In this document: piece by piece, positions 8,176 through 16,300 of the stretch | Position numbering within the stretch: position 1 is the first letter of the stretch | How the letters are laid out: each line of letters opens with the position of its first letter | Source of the DNA: CAJQQY01 sp045106765 | GTDB taxonomy: Bacteria > Bacteroidota > Bacteroidia > Chitinophagales > Saprospiraceae | Assembly: GCA_045106765.1 (NCBI GenBank) | Contig: JBGCFD010000004.1 | Span: 1 to 64,000, forward strand | Reading direction: 5' to 3' | DNA length: 64,000 nucleotides | The notes under the pieces: generated by a model | What the model was told of the DNA's origin: nothing | The model's input: the letters and a program-made list of their open reading frames with translations, nothing else | Database searches by the model: none | Position numbers and translations under genes: made by a program

Positions 8176-8490
8176 TTAACTTTTTAGTTTAAGTTCTTTT
8201 TTTCGTTCACGAATTAGCTTAGCTATATTTAGTGATTTCTCATCATAGTCTTTGGTTACTTCAAGTAATATTTTTTTTCTCATTTTATGTTTAAAGTATA
8301 TTTTTTGTCCAACTCTCAATCTTACTCCACTTGTGGAGAAAGGAGATAAATTCGGATTCATCACCGTTGGAATCCAAAGAGAGATTGATTTTGCGGTTGG
8401 ATTTTTTAAGGTAAGTTGTACCGATTGTTGGGCACTCATATTTGACATTAAGCCTAGGCTGAAAAGAATGGAAAGCAATAAAATTCTCAT
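8176..8490 (-). CDS. Small exported protein of unknown function
   Basis: The 104-residue protein has a clear signal peptide (ILLLSILFSLGLMSNMSAQQ, cut near 20), a beta-rich middle with SLWIPTVMNPNLSPF, and a strongly basic C-terminal end (IRERKKELKLKS). The middle part resembles small Bacteroidota exported proteins with an immunoglobulin-like fold, but no family is recognised with confidence. Confidence 0.7.
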   Translation of the reverse strand: MRILLLSILFSLGLMSNMSAQQSVQLTLKNPTAKSISLWIPTVMNPNLSPFSTSGVRLRVGQKIYFKHKMRKKILLEVTKDYDEKSLNIAKLIRERKKELKLKS

Positions 8491-8796
8491 GTTGAATATT
8501 TTTTTAGTTTTTCTTAAAATTAAAATTCAACATACCTACGAGAGCTTTATTAGAATAGATTTTTATAGCCTGAATTTTTAATCTAAAGAATTCCTCGATG
8601 CTTGCATCGGGTGCAACAGTAGCAATGATATCTCATAAGTGAAAAAAAACCTCCACGACCAATTTTTTTTCACCATATAGGCACATAGAAAACATAGTTG
8701 AAATTCTAAGTTTTCTATGTGTCTATGTGGTGAAATTCTATATTGATATCTATGAAACTGTTTTTTTTATTCTCCATCAGCTTGCTGCGGAGTAGT
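8491..8796. other. Gene-free stretch with three hairpins
   Basis: No coding frame is supported. It holds a short palindrome CGATGC-TT-GCATCG (8596-8609), the dispersed 65-bp palindromic element at 8669-8735, and a palindrome CAGC-TT-GCTG near 8777. The latter two may act as terminators for the flanking minus-strand gene. Confidence 0.6.
8669..8735. repeat. Dispersed palindromic element, copy 1
   Basis: Arms TTTCACCATATAGGCACATAG and CTATGTGTCTATGTGGTGAAA bracket a short A/T-rich centre. The same arms recur at 31367-31447, which identifies a repeated intergenic element. Confidence 0.88.
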
Positions 8797-9312
8797 TCAA
8801 TCAAATTCTAATTCTTCCATTTTTTTTGTGAAATCATTTGCACGTTTTTCCAGGAGCTCCTTTTTTAATTTGATGTGTTTCAATGATTTTTTAAAAGCTA
8901 TACCTTCGTCAGTTTCTAATCTTTCGATGATCCCTTGAGTCGCCTCTTTTTCTGCCAAAATATCTTTTCCTAAATACCACATCAAACGAAAATTGACCGA
9001 AACAAAACTGGTACTTAAATCCATAATTTGTTTTTCTACTTTTTTTCGAACAGCTTCTTTCTGAACAATATCATTGGTATCAACTTCACTTACGATGGCC
9101 GCGATCTTTTCAACTTCAGTAGCCAATTGATCTACCGCATTGAGTAATTTATTTAATTGTTTAGCATCATTTTTTAAGTAAGCGACTGCTTTTGGATTAT
9201 CTTTTAATTCTTCAGGAATTTCTAATTCTACATAATCAATTAATTCTGTTTGGGCGCAAGAAGAACTGAAAAGTAGAAAAAAGAGGAGCGTGCATGCGAT
9301 GTGAATTTTCAT
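8797..9312 (-). CDS. Helical lipoprotein of unknown function
   Basis: The 171-residue protein has a signal peptide ending SSSC-AQ (a weak lipobox) and is then nearly all helical and charged, with heptad-like runs (about 45-100 and 130-170). No catalytic motif is visible. It is a probable periplasmic or outer-membrane lipoprotein. It is a single gene with no operon partner. Confidence 0.7.
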   Translation of the reverse strand: MKIHIACTLLFFLLFSSSCAQTELIDYVELEIPEELKDNPKAVAYLKNDAKQLNKLLNAVDQLATEVEKIAAIVSEVDTNDIVQKEAVRKKVEKQIMDLSTSFVSVNFRLMWYLGKDILAEKEATQGIIERLETDEGIAFKKSLKHIKLKKELLEKRANDFTKKMEELEFD

Positions 9313-9515
9313 ATTTTATTCGATTTTATTTTATATGGAAAAATCTAAAAGAAAGTAAATAGGCATTGAATGATATTTTTTAAATACTTCGAATCAAATC
9401 TTCCACCAAACTCAGAAAAAATGTGATATTTGCACTTAAGAATGCAAAAATTCTGAATCTATTTGATTCGCATTTTTTAGTGTGCGTATGGATCAAAAGA
9501 AAACAATCACATAAT

Positions 9516-10655
9516 ATGCAAGAAAATAAAATTAGCCTCGATCTCTATACCAATGAGGAAGTGCAACAAGGGATACAAGAAATTTTTCAACAAGAAAAAT
9601 TTGTAGCAGGCATGAAGGCTTTTTTGCCTGGGAAATTATACGAACACATTATCAAAGCCAAAGATAATGTCCAATCTATTTATGATTTTCAAGCTAATAT
9701 CACAAGACCATTTTTAAAAGCGATTCAACAAATTAGTATTTCTGATTTGACGGTGAGTGGTTTGGAAAATTTATCTAAGGAAGATAAATATTTATTTATT
9801 TCCAATCATCGAGACATCGTTTTGGACTCAGCTTATTTGAATTTATTGTTGTTTGAAAATCAGATTTCAACTAGCCAAATTGCCATCGGTGATAACTTGA
9901 TGAAAAACCGCGCTTCGGAAATTTTGTTTCGAATTAATAAAAGTTTTGTCGTCAAGCGAGAAGGCACACCAAGAGAATTATACGCACATTCAGTTGAACT
10001 TTCAAAATATATTCAAAGAATGATTTCGGAAAAAGTTGACTCAATCTGGATAGCACAACGAGAAGGTCGAGCCAAAGATGGAAATGATCGAACTCAACCT
10101 GGACTTTTGAAAATGATCAGTTTGAGTGGAGGAAAAATGATGAAGGAACATTTTCAAAATTTGAAGGTGGTGCCAGTCGCAATCTCTTATGAATTTGATC
10201 CGACAGGTTTGCTCAAGACGCAAGAATTTTTAAATAAAAAAAGAGACCCTGATTTTAAAAAATCATTTAAAGAGGATCTCAATAATATGCTTTTGGGTAT
10301 CCGAGGAGAAAAAGGAAAAGTTCATTTTGATTTTGGAAAACCATTGAATGAAGAATTGGAAGTGCTCGATACTGCAAAAAATGGAAAACAACAATTGGAG
10401 TTTTTGACGAATATTATTGATCAATCTATTCATACTAATTATCAATTGAATCCAATCAATTATGTTGCTTATGATTACCTTCATGATTCGACTGATTTTG
10501 AAAACAAATATTCCGTTGAGGAAAAGACAAAATATATTCAATTTTTTCAATCTCAAATTGATCAACTAGCGGAGGAGGAACAAGAAGAAGGACTTCAATA
10601 TTTGTTAAGAATGTATGCGAATCCTGTGATCAATGCTAATCAATATGGCAGTTGA
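9516..10655 (+). CDS. PlsC-like glycerolipid acyltransferase
   Basis: The chosen ATG gives 379 residues. The acyltransferase core has NHRDIVLD (NHxxxxD, Asn97-Asp103), a substrate segment INKSFVVKREG (FxxR-like) and IAQREGRAKDG, matching the EGxR-type block, followed by VVPVAISYEF. Such enzymes transfer acyl chains to glycerol-3-phosphate or lysophosphatidate at the inner membrane. An upstream in-frame GTG at 9423 would add 31 residues unlike the family, and a near-consensus -7 box (GATATTTG, 9425-9432) overlaps it, so the ATG at 9516 is preferred. A small membrane protein and yjjX follow closely. Confidence 0.85.
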   Translation: MQENKISLDLYTNEEVQQGIQEIFQQEKFVAGMKAFLPGKLYEHIIKAKDNVQSIYDFQANITRPFLKAIQQISISDLTVSGLENLSKEDKYLFISNHRDIVLDSAYLNLLLFENQISTSQIAIGDNLMKNRASEILFRINKSFVVKREGTPRELYAHSVELSKYIQRMISEKVDSIWIAQREGRAKDGNDRTQPGLLKMISLSGGKMMKEHFQNLKVVPVAISYEFDPTGLLKTQEFLNKKRDPDFKKSFKEDLNNMLLGIRGEKGKVHFDFGKPLNEELEVLDTAKNGKQQLEFLTNIIDQSIHTNYQLNPINYVAYDYLHDSTDFENKYSVEEKTKYIQFFQSQIDQLAEEEQEEGLQYLLRMYANPVINANQYGS

Positions 10656-10672
10656 TTCTAAACTAAACTAAG

Positions 10673-10873
10673 ATGGAAAATAAAAATCAAAAAGATAAAA
10701 AAATGTTTTTTCTTGCAGGAACATTATTGGCTGTACCAGCAGTTTATTGGTTTATGTTGGAAGGCTGGACACCCGAGACGAGCAAGTTAAAAGTATTGAT
10801 GATGGGGGCTCAAGCCATCTTTGGAATCTACTTGTTTTTTTATGGAATTAGCACCACGAAAACGCCAAAATAA
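10673..10873 (+). CDS. Small two-helix membrane protein
   Basis: This 66-residue protein has a basic N-terminus (KNQKDKK), two hydrophobic helices (about 12-27 and 43-60) and a short tail. Its stop overlaps the next ATG by one base (TAATG), and it follows the acyltransferase by 17 bp, so it is translated in the same operon. Its function is unknown. Confidence 0.75.
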   Translation: MENKNQKDKKMFFLAGTLLAVPAVYWFMLEGWTPETSKLKVLMMGAQAIFGIYLFFYGISTTKTPK

Positions 10874-11403
10874 TGAAATCAAAAATTATTGTTGCTTCCA
10901 AAAATCCTATCAAAATTAATGCAACTAAGTTAGGCTTTCAGAAGGTTTTTGAAAAGAAGGTTTTTGAATTCGAAGGAGTTGCTGTTCCTTCAGATGTGAG
11001 TGACCAACCAATGACCAATCAGGAAACTTTGCAAGGAGCAACCAATCGAGCAACTCATGCTAAAATTGATTTTCCTAATGCCAAATATTGGATAGGCATC
11101 GAAGGAGGAATTGAAAAAGTGGGAGAAGAGATGATGGCTTTCGCATGGATCGTAATTTTATCAAATGAAAAAACGGGAAAGGCGAGAACAGGAACTTTCT
11201 TCCTTCCTCACAAAGTTGTCCAACTGATTAATCAAGGCAAAGAATTGGGTGAAGCTGACGATATTGTTTTTGGTCATTCAAATTCAAAACAAAAGAATGG
11301 TGCAGTTGGAATTTTAACAAATAACATAATTGATCGAACTCAATTTTATGTGGAAGCGACGGTTTTGGCGTTGATTCCTTTTTTGAATAAAGAAATTTAT
11401 TAA
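10873..11403 (+). CDS. yjjX: Inosine/xanthosine triphosphatase (YjjX family)
   Basis: The 176-residue protein matches YjjX: IIVASKNPIKINA at the N-terminus, GVAVPSDVSDQPM, GATNRA, the metal/phosphate block WIGIEGGIE, and LGEADDIVFGHSNSKQKNGAVG. These enzymes hydrolyse ITP/XTP to the monophosphate and keep deaminated purines out of nucleic acids. Position after a phospholipid acyltransferase looks like operon convenience rather than a pathway link. Confidence 0.92.
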   Translation: MKSKIIVASKNPIKINATKLGFQKVFEKKVFEFEGVAVPSDVSDQPMTNQETLQGATNRATHAKIDFPNAKYWIGIEGGIEKVGEEMMAFAWIVILSNEKTGKARTGTFFLPHKVVQLINQGKELGEADDIVFGHSNSKQKNGAVGILTNNIIDRTQFYVEATVLALIPFLNKEIY

Positions 11404-11422
11404 CGATCCAAATAAATGTTTT

Positions 11423-11656
11423 CTACTTCGAGTAAAACCAAAAGATTGATTCTTTTTCAATAATTTTTATTTTGAAAAAAAGAATATGCCCGATAACCTT
11501 TCCATTATCTTCAGCAACAAATGATAATTTGGGAATAAAAATTTCTCCCTTTCTAATTTTTTTAATCAATTGACTCTCTCCTTCGTGCTCAAAAGCAAGG
11601 TGATTTATTTCGTAAACTGTTTAAATATCTTGAAGTGTTTCTTGACGTATATTCAT
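11423..11656 (-). pseudogene. Decayed GNAT N-acetyltransferase (YhbS-like)
   Basis: Read on the minus strand from an ATG at 11656, the frame gives a typical YhbS-like GNAT start: MNIRQETLQDI, an in-frame TAA (11623-11621) where an ordinary codon is expected, then TVYEINHLAFEHEGESQLI, KKIRKGEIFIPKLSF, VAEDNGKVIGHILF and a stop at 11423. Only about 77 codons remain of the usual 165-175: the acetyl-CoA P-loop (RGxGxG/A) is missing. Both the premature stop and the missing C-terminal half show that the gene is dead. It lies convergent to yjjX, 19 bp beyond its stop. Confidence 0.8.
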
Positions 11657-11814
11657 ATTTTTAAATTTTTTTGATTCAAACTCATTGGCATAAAATTTGA
11701 AATATTCCTTTCAGTCCAATCTAACTAATCACTAGAATTTATCCTCCTACTTCCTCCTACCTAAATTTAGTTTTTCCATTACTGAAATATTTTTTCAATT
11801 TAAATATAAATAAC

Positions 11815-11985
11815 ATGACCAATTTAATTCAATTGCAACAATTATTATCAACAAATTTATTATCACCGCAAGAACAAATTTCCATAAAAGGAAAGGGGAT
11901 GGGTAATATGATGAGAATGGATGGAAAGAAATGTCCACCACCTGTAGATGAAGGGAAAAAAGAAATTAAAGATAAGTTCTTATAG
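11815..11985 (+). CDS. 56-aa peptide with a double-glycine-like leader
   Basis: An ATG at 11815 opens a 56-codon frame. The first half (MTNLIQLQQLLSTNLLSPQE) resembles Bacteroidota natural-product precursor leaders of the form LS-x-E-x-IKGG, here ending QISIKGKG. The second half is rich in Met, Gly and Lys with one Cys (RMDGKKCPPPVDEG). A strong terminator follows 18 bp after the stop, so this is an independent short transcript. No modification or C39-type export gene is adjacent; a sensor kinase follows. An unmodified secreted peptide or a chance frame is the alternative. Confidence 0.55.
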   Translation: MTNLIQLQQLLSTNLLSPQEQISIKGKGMGNMMRMDGKKCPPPVDEGKKEIKDKFL

Positions 11986-12002
11986 AAATCTTTTATTTTA
12001 AA

Positions 12003-12050
12003 TAAGCAAGATTTTTATATTAAAAAATATAAAAATCTTGCTTGTTTTTT
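12003..12050 (+). terminator. Terminator after the 56-aa peptide
   Basis: A perfect long stem, AAGCAAGATTTTTATATT paired with AATATAAAAATCTTGCTT, is followed by GTTTTTTAA. It isolates the peptide transcript from the kinase gene. Confidence 0.9.
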
Positions 12051-12087
12051 AATCCCAAAATATCAACAATTTTTCCAATTCTAACCT

Positions 12088-14247
12088 ATGAATTTTAATA
12101 GGAAAATTACCTTTATAGTTGCATTGACAATAGGTATCTGTAATCCTATTTTCGCTAATACCCTTGACAGTTTGTTGTCTAGGGTTTCCTATCTTAATTC
12201 ACATAATCAAACTTCCGAGCTTGCCATTCTTTATTTTCAAATAGGAGAAGAATTATATTATTCTGATTCTTTTGAAGAAGCTGCAGTTAATTTTTCCTTA
12301 GGTCTTAAAGTGATTGATTTAGAAAAAGATAAAGCAACTTACTTTGATCTTCTTTTGGGATTGGGCAAGGCTGAGAAGAGACTTAATAAGTATGAAAATT
12401 CCTTAGAGCATTTTTCAAAAATTATTGATTCAAAAAAAATTCAACCTACTAATAAAATTTTAGCTAACACCCATAATCATCTTGGTTCGATTTATAAATC
12501 ATTAGGAGAATATGAGAAAGCATACCAAGAGCAATTAAATGCAATACATTTTCATGAGTTAGAAAAAAATAAAAATGGTATTGGGCGAGGATATTATGAA
12601 ATTGGAAGTATCCTATTTTATCAAGAAAGATTTGAACAAGCAATAGAATACTATGCAAAAGCCTATGATTATTTTACTCAAATTAAACATGAAAAATTAA
12701 TATATTCAAGCCTTGCCGCAATGGGAAGTGCTCACCAGAAATTAGGGAATCTAACTGAAAGTTCGGATTATGGAGAACGAGCATTAAACCTTGCAAGAAC
12801 ATTAAATTATAAAACGGGAATTGCTTATTCTTTAGGAAATGTGGCTCAGGTAAAACTTCTTCAAAATAAGGAAAAGGAGGCAAAAGAAATGTTGATGGAA
12901 GCACTTAAATTAAAAAAAGAATTGAATGATCCTTGGGCAATTATTGGAGGACATTTAGGAATAGTTCGAGCTACATTAGTTTGTAAAATGCCTGAGAAAG
13001 CGATTCCGCATTTGAAAACTGCTTTAGAATTATCTAAAAAAATTAAAAGCAAAACGAGAGAATTAGAAACTTATCAGGAATATGAAAAAGTCTACAAAGC
13101 TTTAAATGATTTCCCTAAATCTTATTTTTATTTGAAAAAACATTCCATGCTCAAAGACTCCATCTTGAACGAAAAAACGGTTCAAGAAATGGGGCAGACA
13201 AAGCGTAGATTTGAGTTGGAAAAAAAGGAAAATGAAATAGCTTTATTAAGAACTAAAAATGAAAACTTAGAATATAAAAAGAAAATTCAACGACTTCAAG
13301 GAGGAATGTTTTTGAGTATCTTTTTCATCTTACTGATTTATATTGGCATGAATAAAAAGAGATTACAAAAGCAACAGCAAACTAATTTGATCCTAGAACA
13401 ACAAAAAGAAAAAATTCAAATTCAGAATGATGCTTTGAAAATTTCTCGTAGTCAATTACTGGAGTTCAATGTTTTATTAGAGAATAATAATAAATTATTG
13501 GAGGAAAAAAATAATGAAATTAATATTAAGAATGATCAACTTAAAAACTCAAATGAGGATTTACAAAATTTTGCCTACGTTGCCTCACATGATTTGAAAG
13601 AACCACTTCGGATGATTCATTCTTATACCTCACTTTTAAAAAGAAGATATAATGACCTGTTTGATGAAACAGGTCAAGAATTTATGTTTTATGTAACCGA
13701 TGCGGTGCAACGAATGGAAGTTATGCTCAATGATCTATTGGACTATTCTAGAGTAGATTCCACAGGAGGAAAAGATACTGCTGTTGATACTCAAGATGTA
13801 TTATTAATTGTAAATTCCAATTTGACCAATGTCTTAGAAGAGCAAAATGGGACGTTGATTTATGATAAAGAAAAATTCCCAGTTGTGAAATCTAACCTTT
13901 CAAGAATGACCCAGTTATTTCAAAACTTGGTTAGCAATGGTTTGAAATTCAAAGGAGAGAAAGACCCCGTGGTTGTTATTGATTGCAAAAAAGAATCTGG
14001 GGAATATATTTTTTCCGTCAAAGATAATGGAATTGGAATCTCACCAGATAATCAAAAGAAAGTATTTGAAATGTTTAAACGATTGCACTCTAAAGACGAA
14101 TACGAAGGAACTGGAATTGGATTAGCAACATGCAAAAAAATCGTTCAAAAACAAGGTGGCGAAATTTGGATTGAGTCAGAAGTAGGGCAGGGGACAACCT
14201 TCTTTTTCTCAATGCCAATATTAGTGGAAGAGGCGATAAATGTTTAA
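12088..14247 (+). CDS. TPR-containing sensor histidine kinase
   Basis: This 719-residue protein has a signal peptide, then about seven tetratricopeptide repeats (residues 35-365, for example NTHNHLGSIYKSLGEYEKAY and RGYYEIGSILFYQERFEQAI). One membrane helix (about 407-421) leads into a coiled coil (about 425-490), HisKA with the H-box ASHDLKEPLRMI (His501), and HATPase_c with NGLKFKG, DNGIGIS (about 645) and GTGIGLATCK. The periplasmic TPR domain probably binds peptides or a protein partner. No response regulator is adjacent, so it is an orphan. Confidence 0.92.
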   Translation: MNFNRKITFIVALTIGICNPIFANTLDSLLSRVSYLNSHNQTSELAILYFQIGEELYYSDSFEEAAVNFSLGLKVIDLEKDKATYFDLLLGLGKAEKRLNKYENSLEHFSKIIDSKKIQPTNKILANTHNHLGSIYKSLGEYEKAYQEQLNAIHFHELEKNKNGIGRGYYEIGSILFYQERFEQAIEYYAKAYDYFTQIKHEKLIYSSLAAMGSAHQKLGNLTESSDYGERALNLARTLNYKTGIAYSLGNVAQVKLLQNKEKEAKEMLMEALKLKKELNDPWAIIGGHLGIVRATLVCKMPEKAIPHLKTALELSKKIKSKTRELETYQEYEKVYKALNDFPKSYFYLKKHSMLKDSILNEKTVQEMGQTKRRFELEKKENEIALLRTKNENLEYKKKIQRLQGGMFLSIFFILLIYIGMNKKRLQKQQQTNLILEQQKEKIQIQNDALKISRSQLLEFNVLLENNNKLLEEKNNEINIKNDQLKNSNEDLQNFAYVASHDLKEPLRMIHSYTSLLKRRYNDLFDETGQEFMFYVTDAVQRMEVMLNDLLDYSRVDSTGGKDTAVDTQDVLLIVNSNLTNVLEEQNGTLIYDKEKFPVVKSNLSRMTQLFQNLVSNGLKFKGEKDPVVVIDCKKESGEYIFSVKDNGIGISPDNQKKVFEMFKRLHSKDEYEGTGIGLATCKKIVQKQGGEIWIESEVGQGTTFFFSMPILVEEAINV

Positions 14248-14250
14248 AAA

Positions 14251-14679
14251 TTATTTTTGATTAGGAAGATAAAATTGTTTTTTCAAATAACATTCCACCG
14301 CAAATTCGCTTGCATCAAAATGTGGTTGAGGCAAGTTTTCTGGTTTTACCCAAAACCATTTCTCACATTTCTCAGGTTCCATCACTTTGGGAGTTCCTTC
14401 AAATTTATCAGTAAATAGATTAACAGAAACATGATGGATTCCAGTTGTTTCGAAAGTCCGTAAATTGTTTGTTATGCCAATAACCACGGGGTTTTTGATG
14501 ATTAATCCAGTTTCTTCCAAAACTTCTTTTTTGATGCCTTCTTCGAAAGATTCGCCCATCTCTAAATGTCCTCCTGGAATAGAATAAAATGGAGAGTGAC
14601 TTCCTTTTCGTTTACCTACTAGAATTTCTCCTTTCGCATTTTGAATGATGATTCCGATGCCAACATTAGGACGTTGCAT
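14251..14679 (-). CDS. NUDIX hydrolase
   Basis: This 142-residue protein has the NUDIX box at about 37-59 (GHLEMGESFEEGIKKEVLEE then TGL), with Lys-Glu replacing the usual Arg-Glu. Family members hydrolyse nucleoside diphosphates linked to another group; the exact substrate cannot be read off. The start overlaps the stop of the upstream alpha/beta hydrolase by 14 bp, so the pair is coupled. The C-terminal region (EKCEKWFWVKPENLPQP) fits the branch often labelled dCTP/ADP-ribose-type pyrophosphatases. Confidence 0.9.
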   Translation of the reverse strand: MQRPNVGIGIIIQNAKGEILVGKRKGSHSPFYSIPGGHLEMGESFEEGIKKEVLEETGLIIKNPVVIGITNNLRTFETTGIHHVSVNLFTDKFEGTPKVMEPEKCEKWFWVKPENLPQPHFDASEFAVECYLKKQFYLPNQK

Positions 14680-15205
14680 GATTTTTTAATTTTTGTAACA
14701 ATGTAATTCCGGATTCCCAATTGTTAGTTCCTATTCCTTTTTCGAGGTGTCCACCATCTTCAATAGTTACCAATTCACTTCCCCAAATATCCGCAAAAAA
14801 TTCTGCTCTTTCGAAGTCAACCACGTGGTCATTCGTACTTGCCACAACTATGGTTGGAAATGGAAGTTGTTCCAAATGTAAAGGAATAAAACCAGTAATG
14901 TAAGTTGGGTAATCACCCCGTTCGACATCACTTGGCGCAACAAGAAGAGCGCCTTTTATTTTATGTTGGAATTTTCTATACCAATTGACGATCGTTGCAC
15001 AGCCCACAGAATGTCCAATCAAAATAGTATTTTCTAAATCATGCTGACTTAAAATTTCTTCTACTCGATTAACCCAATCTTCACAATTTGGCTGCTCCCA
15101 ATTATCTTGTTTGATTCGGATAAAATTGTTGGGATATTGTTTTTCCCAAAGTGTTTGCCAATGATCGTCGCCCGAATTCCGGAGACCAGGAATATTGAAG
15201 TACAT
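14666..15205 (-). CDS. RBBP9/YdeN-type alpha/beta serine hydrolase
   Basis: From the ATG at 15205 the protein has 179 residues. It starts with MYFNIPGLRNSGDDHWQTLW (the RBBP9/YdeN signature), has the nucleophile elbow GHSVGC, the acid in ASTNDHVVDFERA and a catalytic His in DGGHLEKG. These small hydrolases act on esters or amides; their natural substrates are mostly unknown. A TTG at 15220 would add five residues (QKKI); the ATG gives the family-typical N-terminus. It is coupled to the NUDIX gene. Confidence 0.88.
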   Translation of the reverse strand: MYFNIPGLRNSGDDHWQTLWEKQYPNNFIRIKQDNWEQPNCEDWVNRVEEILSQHDLENTILIGHSVGCATIVNWYRKFQHKIKGALLVAPSDVERGDYPTYITGFIPLHLEQLPFPTIVVASTNDHVVDFERAEFFADIWGSELVTIEDGGHLEKGIGTNNWESGITLLQKLKNHATS

Positions 15206-15230
15206 GATTTTTTTTTGCAAAAGTAGTTTT

Positions 15231-15313
15231 TTTACGGCAGAGTTAGAAAGGAGTTTAACGTAGAGTTGAGACTATAATTCTGCGGTAAACTCCTTTTTAA
15301 TTCTGCGGTAAAA
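15231..15313 (-). terminator. Long inverted repeat after the MerR gene
   Basis: A TTTACGGCAGAGTTAGAAAG-type arm (15231-15256) pairs imperfectly with a second arm (15285-15311) over about 26 bp. The motif TTCTGCGGTAAA occurs twice in the right arm region. It lies directly after the MerR stop on the minus strand and probably terminates it. Confidence 0.65.
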
Positions 15314-15315
15314 AG

Positions 15316-16080
15316 TCACTCCAACACTTCCAATCCATTTTGACAAAAAACAAAAATTGCATCTCTCAAAAACATCGCTAGCCCATCTCTATACTTTTCA
15401 TAATGCGCTTTAAATCTTTCATCCTCAACATACATTTTCCCCAAACCTTCATATCGTTCTTTGGATACTTCATAGTAAAAATTCAAGTGTTTAAAATGTA
15501 TAGCAACAGCTTGTTGGACTTGTTCTTCGGAAGGATGTAAATCCATTAATTCAGCAAGTAATTGATTGATTTCTTCTCCTTTAGCTTTGTGATCTTCCCA
15601 ACCATCTTTTCCCATTTTTCGAATTCGCTCTTCAACATCTAAAAGCTCTTTTGCGCCCCAACGTTTTTTAACTTCGTTGCGCATGGAATCAATTTCTTCT
15701 TGCGAGAACCCTTTGTATAATTCTTTATCTGTCATCATATTTTTTTTGTTTTTTAATGAATGAATAGTTTTGTCTACCGTTATCAAAAGTTGTTGCATTT
15801 GATCAGCCTTGCGAAGTAATTCCACTTGATGAAATTCCAAAGCTTTGAGAAAATCAAAATCTGGATCATTTAAAATTTCTGCGATTTTTTTTAATGAAAA
15901 ATCTAAATTTTTATAAAATAAAATCTGCTGTAATTTTAATAATTCTGCTTTACCATAAAAGCGATAATTCTTCTCAGAACGCTTAGCCGGTTTTAGTAAA
16001 TTAATGCGATCGTAGTAGTGTAATGTTCGAACACTTACACCTGCTAATTTTGATAATTGTTGGACGGAATATTTATGCAT
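15316..16080 (-). CDS. MerR-family regulator with TipAS antibiotic-recognition domain
   Basis: The 254-residue protein begins with a MerR winged helix (YSVQQLSKLAGVSVRTLHYY then DRINLLKP), a dimerisation coiled coil (about 75-110) and a TipAS domain (about 115-254; YKGFSQEEIDSMRNEVKKRW). TipAS domains bind thiopeptides and other hydrophobic compounds, and the parent TipAL activates resistance genes. The gene diverges from the TIR-domain gene, with 220 bp between the starts. Its target is not evident. Confidence 0.9.
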   Translation of the reverse strand: MHKYSVQQLSKLAGVSVRTLHYYDRINLLKPAKRSEKNYRFYGKAELLKLQQILFYKNLDFSLKKIAEILNDPDFDFLKALEFHQVELLRKADQMQQLLITVDKTIHSLKNKKNMMTDKELYKGFSQEEIDSMRNEVKKRWGAKELLDVEERIRKMGKDGWEDHKAKGEEINQLLAELMDLHPSEEQVQQAVAIHFKHLNFYYEVSKERYEGLGKMYVEDERFKAHYEKYRDGLAMFLRDAIFVFCQNGLEVLE

Positions 16081-16097
16081 AATTATTCTTTGAGATA

Positions 16098-16131
16098 CAA
16101 AGATAGGGGATGACGTTGGGGGAGAGTCAAA
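16098..16131 (-). promoter_or_regulatory. Promoter of the MerR gene
   Basis: On the minus strand TTTGAC begins at 16131 and TATCTTTG lies at 16105-16098, 22 bp downstream. The -7 box is an exact match. The leader is only about 10 nt. Confidence 0.55.
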
Positions 16132-16300
16132 TTATTTTTGAAGTTTTTTTGAGAAATATTTTTAAACCCAAAATGTTTACTATTTTTGATTTTATTATTT
16201 TATAACGTAAGTCATTAATTATCAATGATTTATAATTGTTTTAAAACTATTACGCGTTGTATTTTGTTTTGAAAAAATAAAACAACCTAAACTAAATTTA

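Noticed and set aside
9423..9515. Longer N-terminus of the PlsC-like protein from a GTG
   Set aside because: The extra 31 residues are not family-like and overlap a -7-type box; the ATG at 9516 fits better.
16200..16260. att-like sequence GTAAGTCATTAATTATCAATGATTTA upstream of the TIR gene
   Set aside because: It has no partner copy or integrase nearby; the AT-rich near-palindrome is not enough to call an attachment site.
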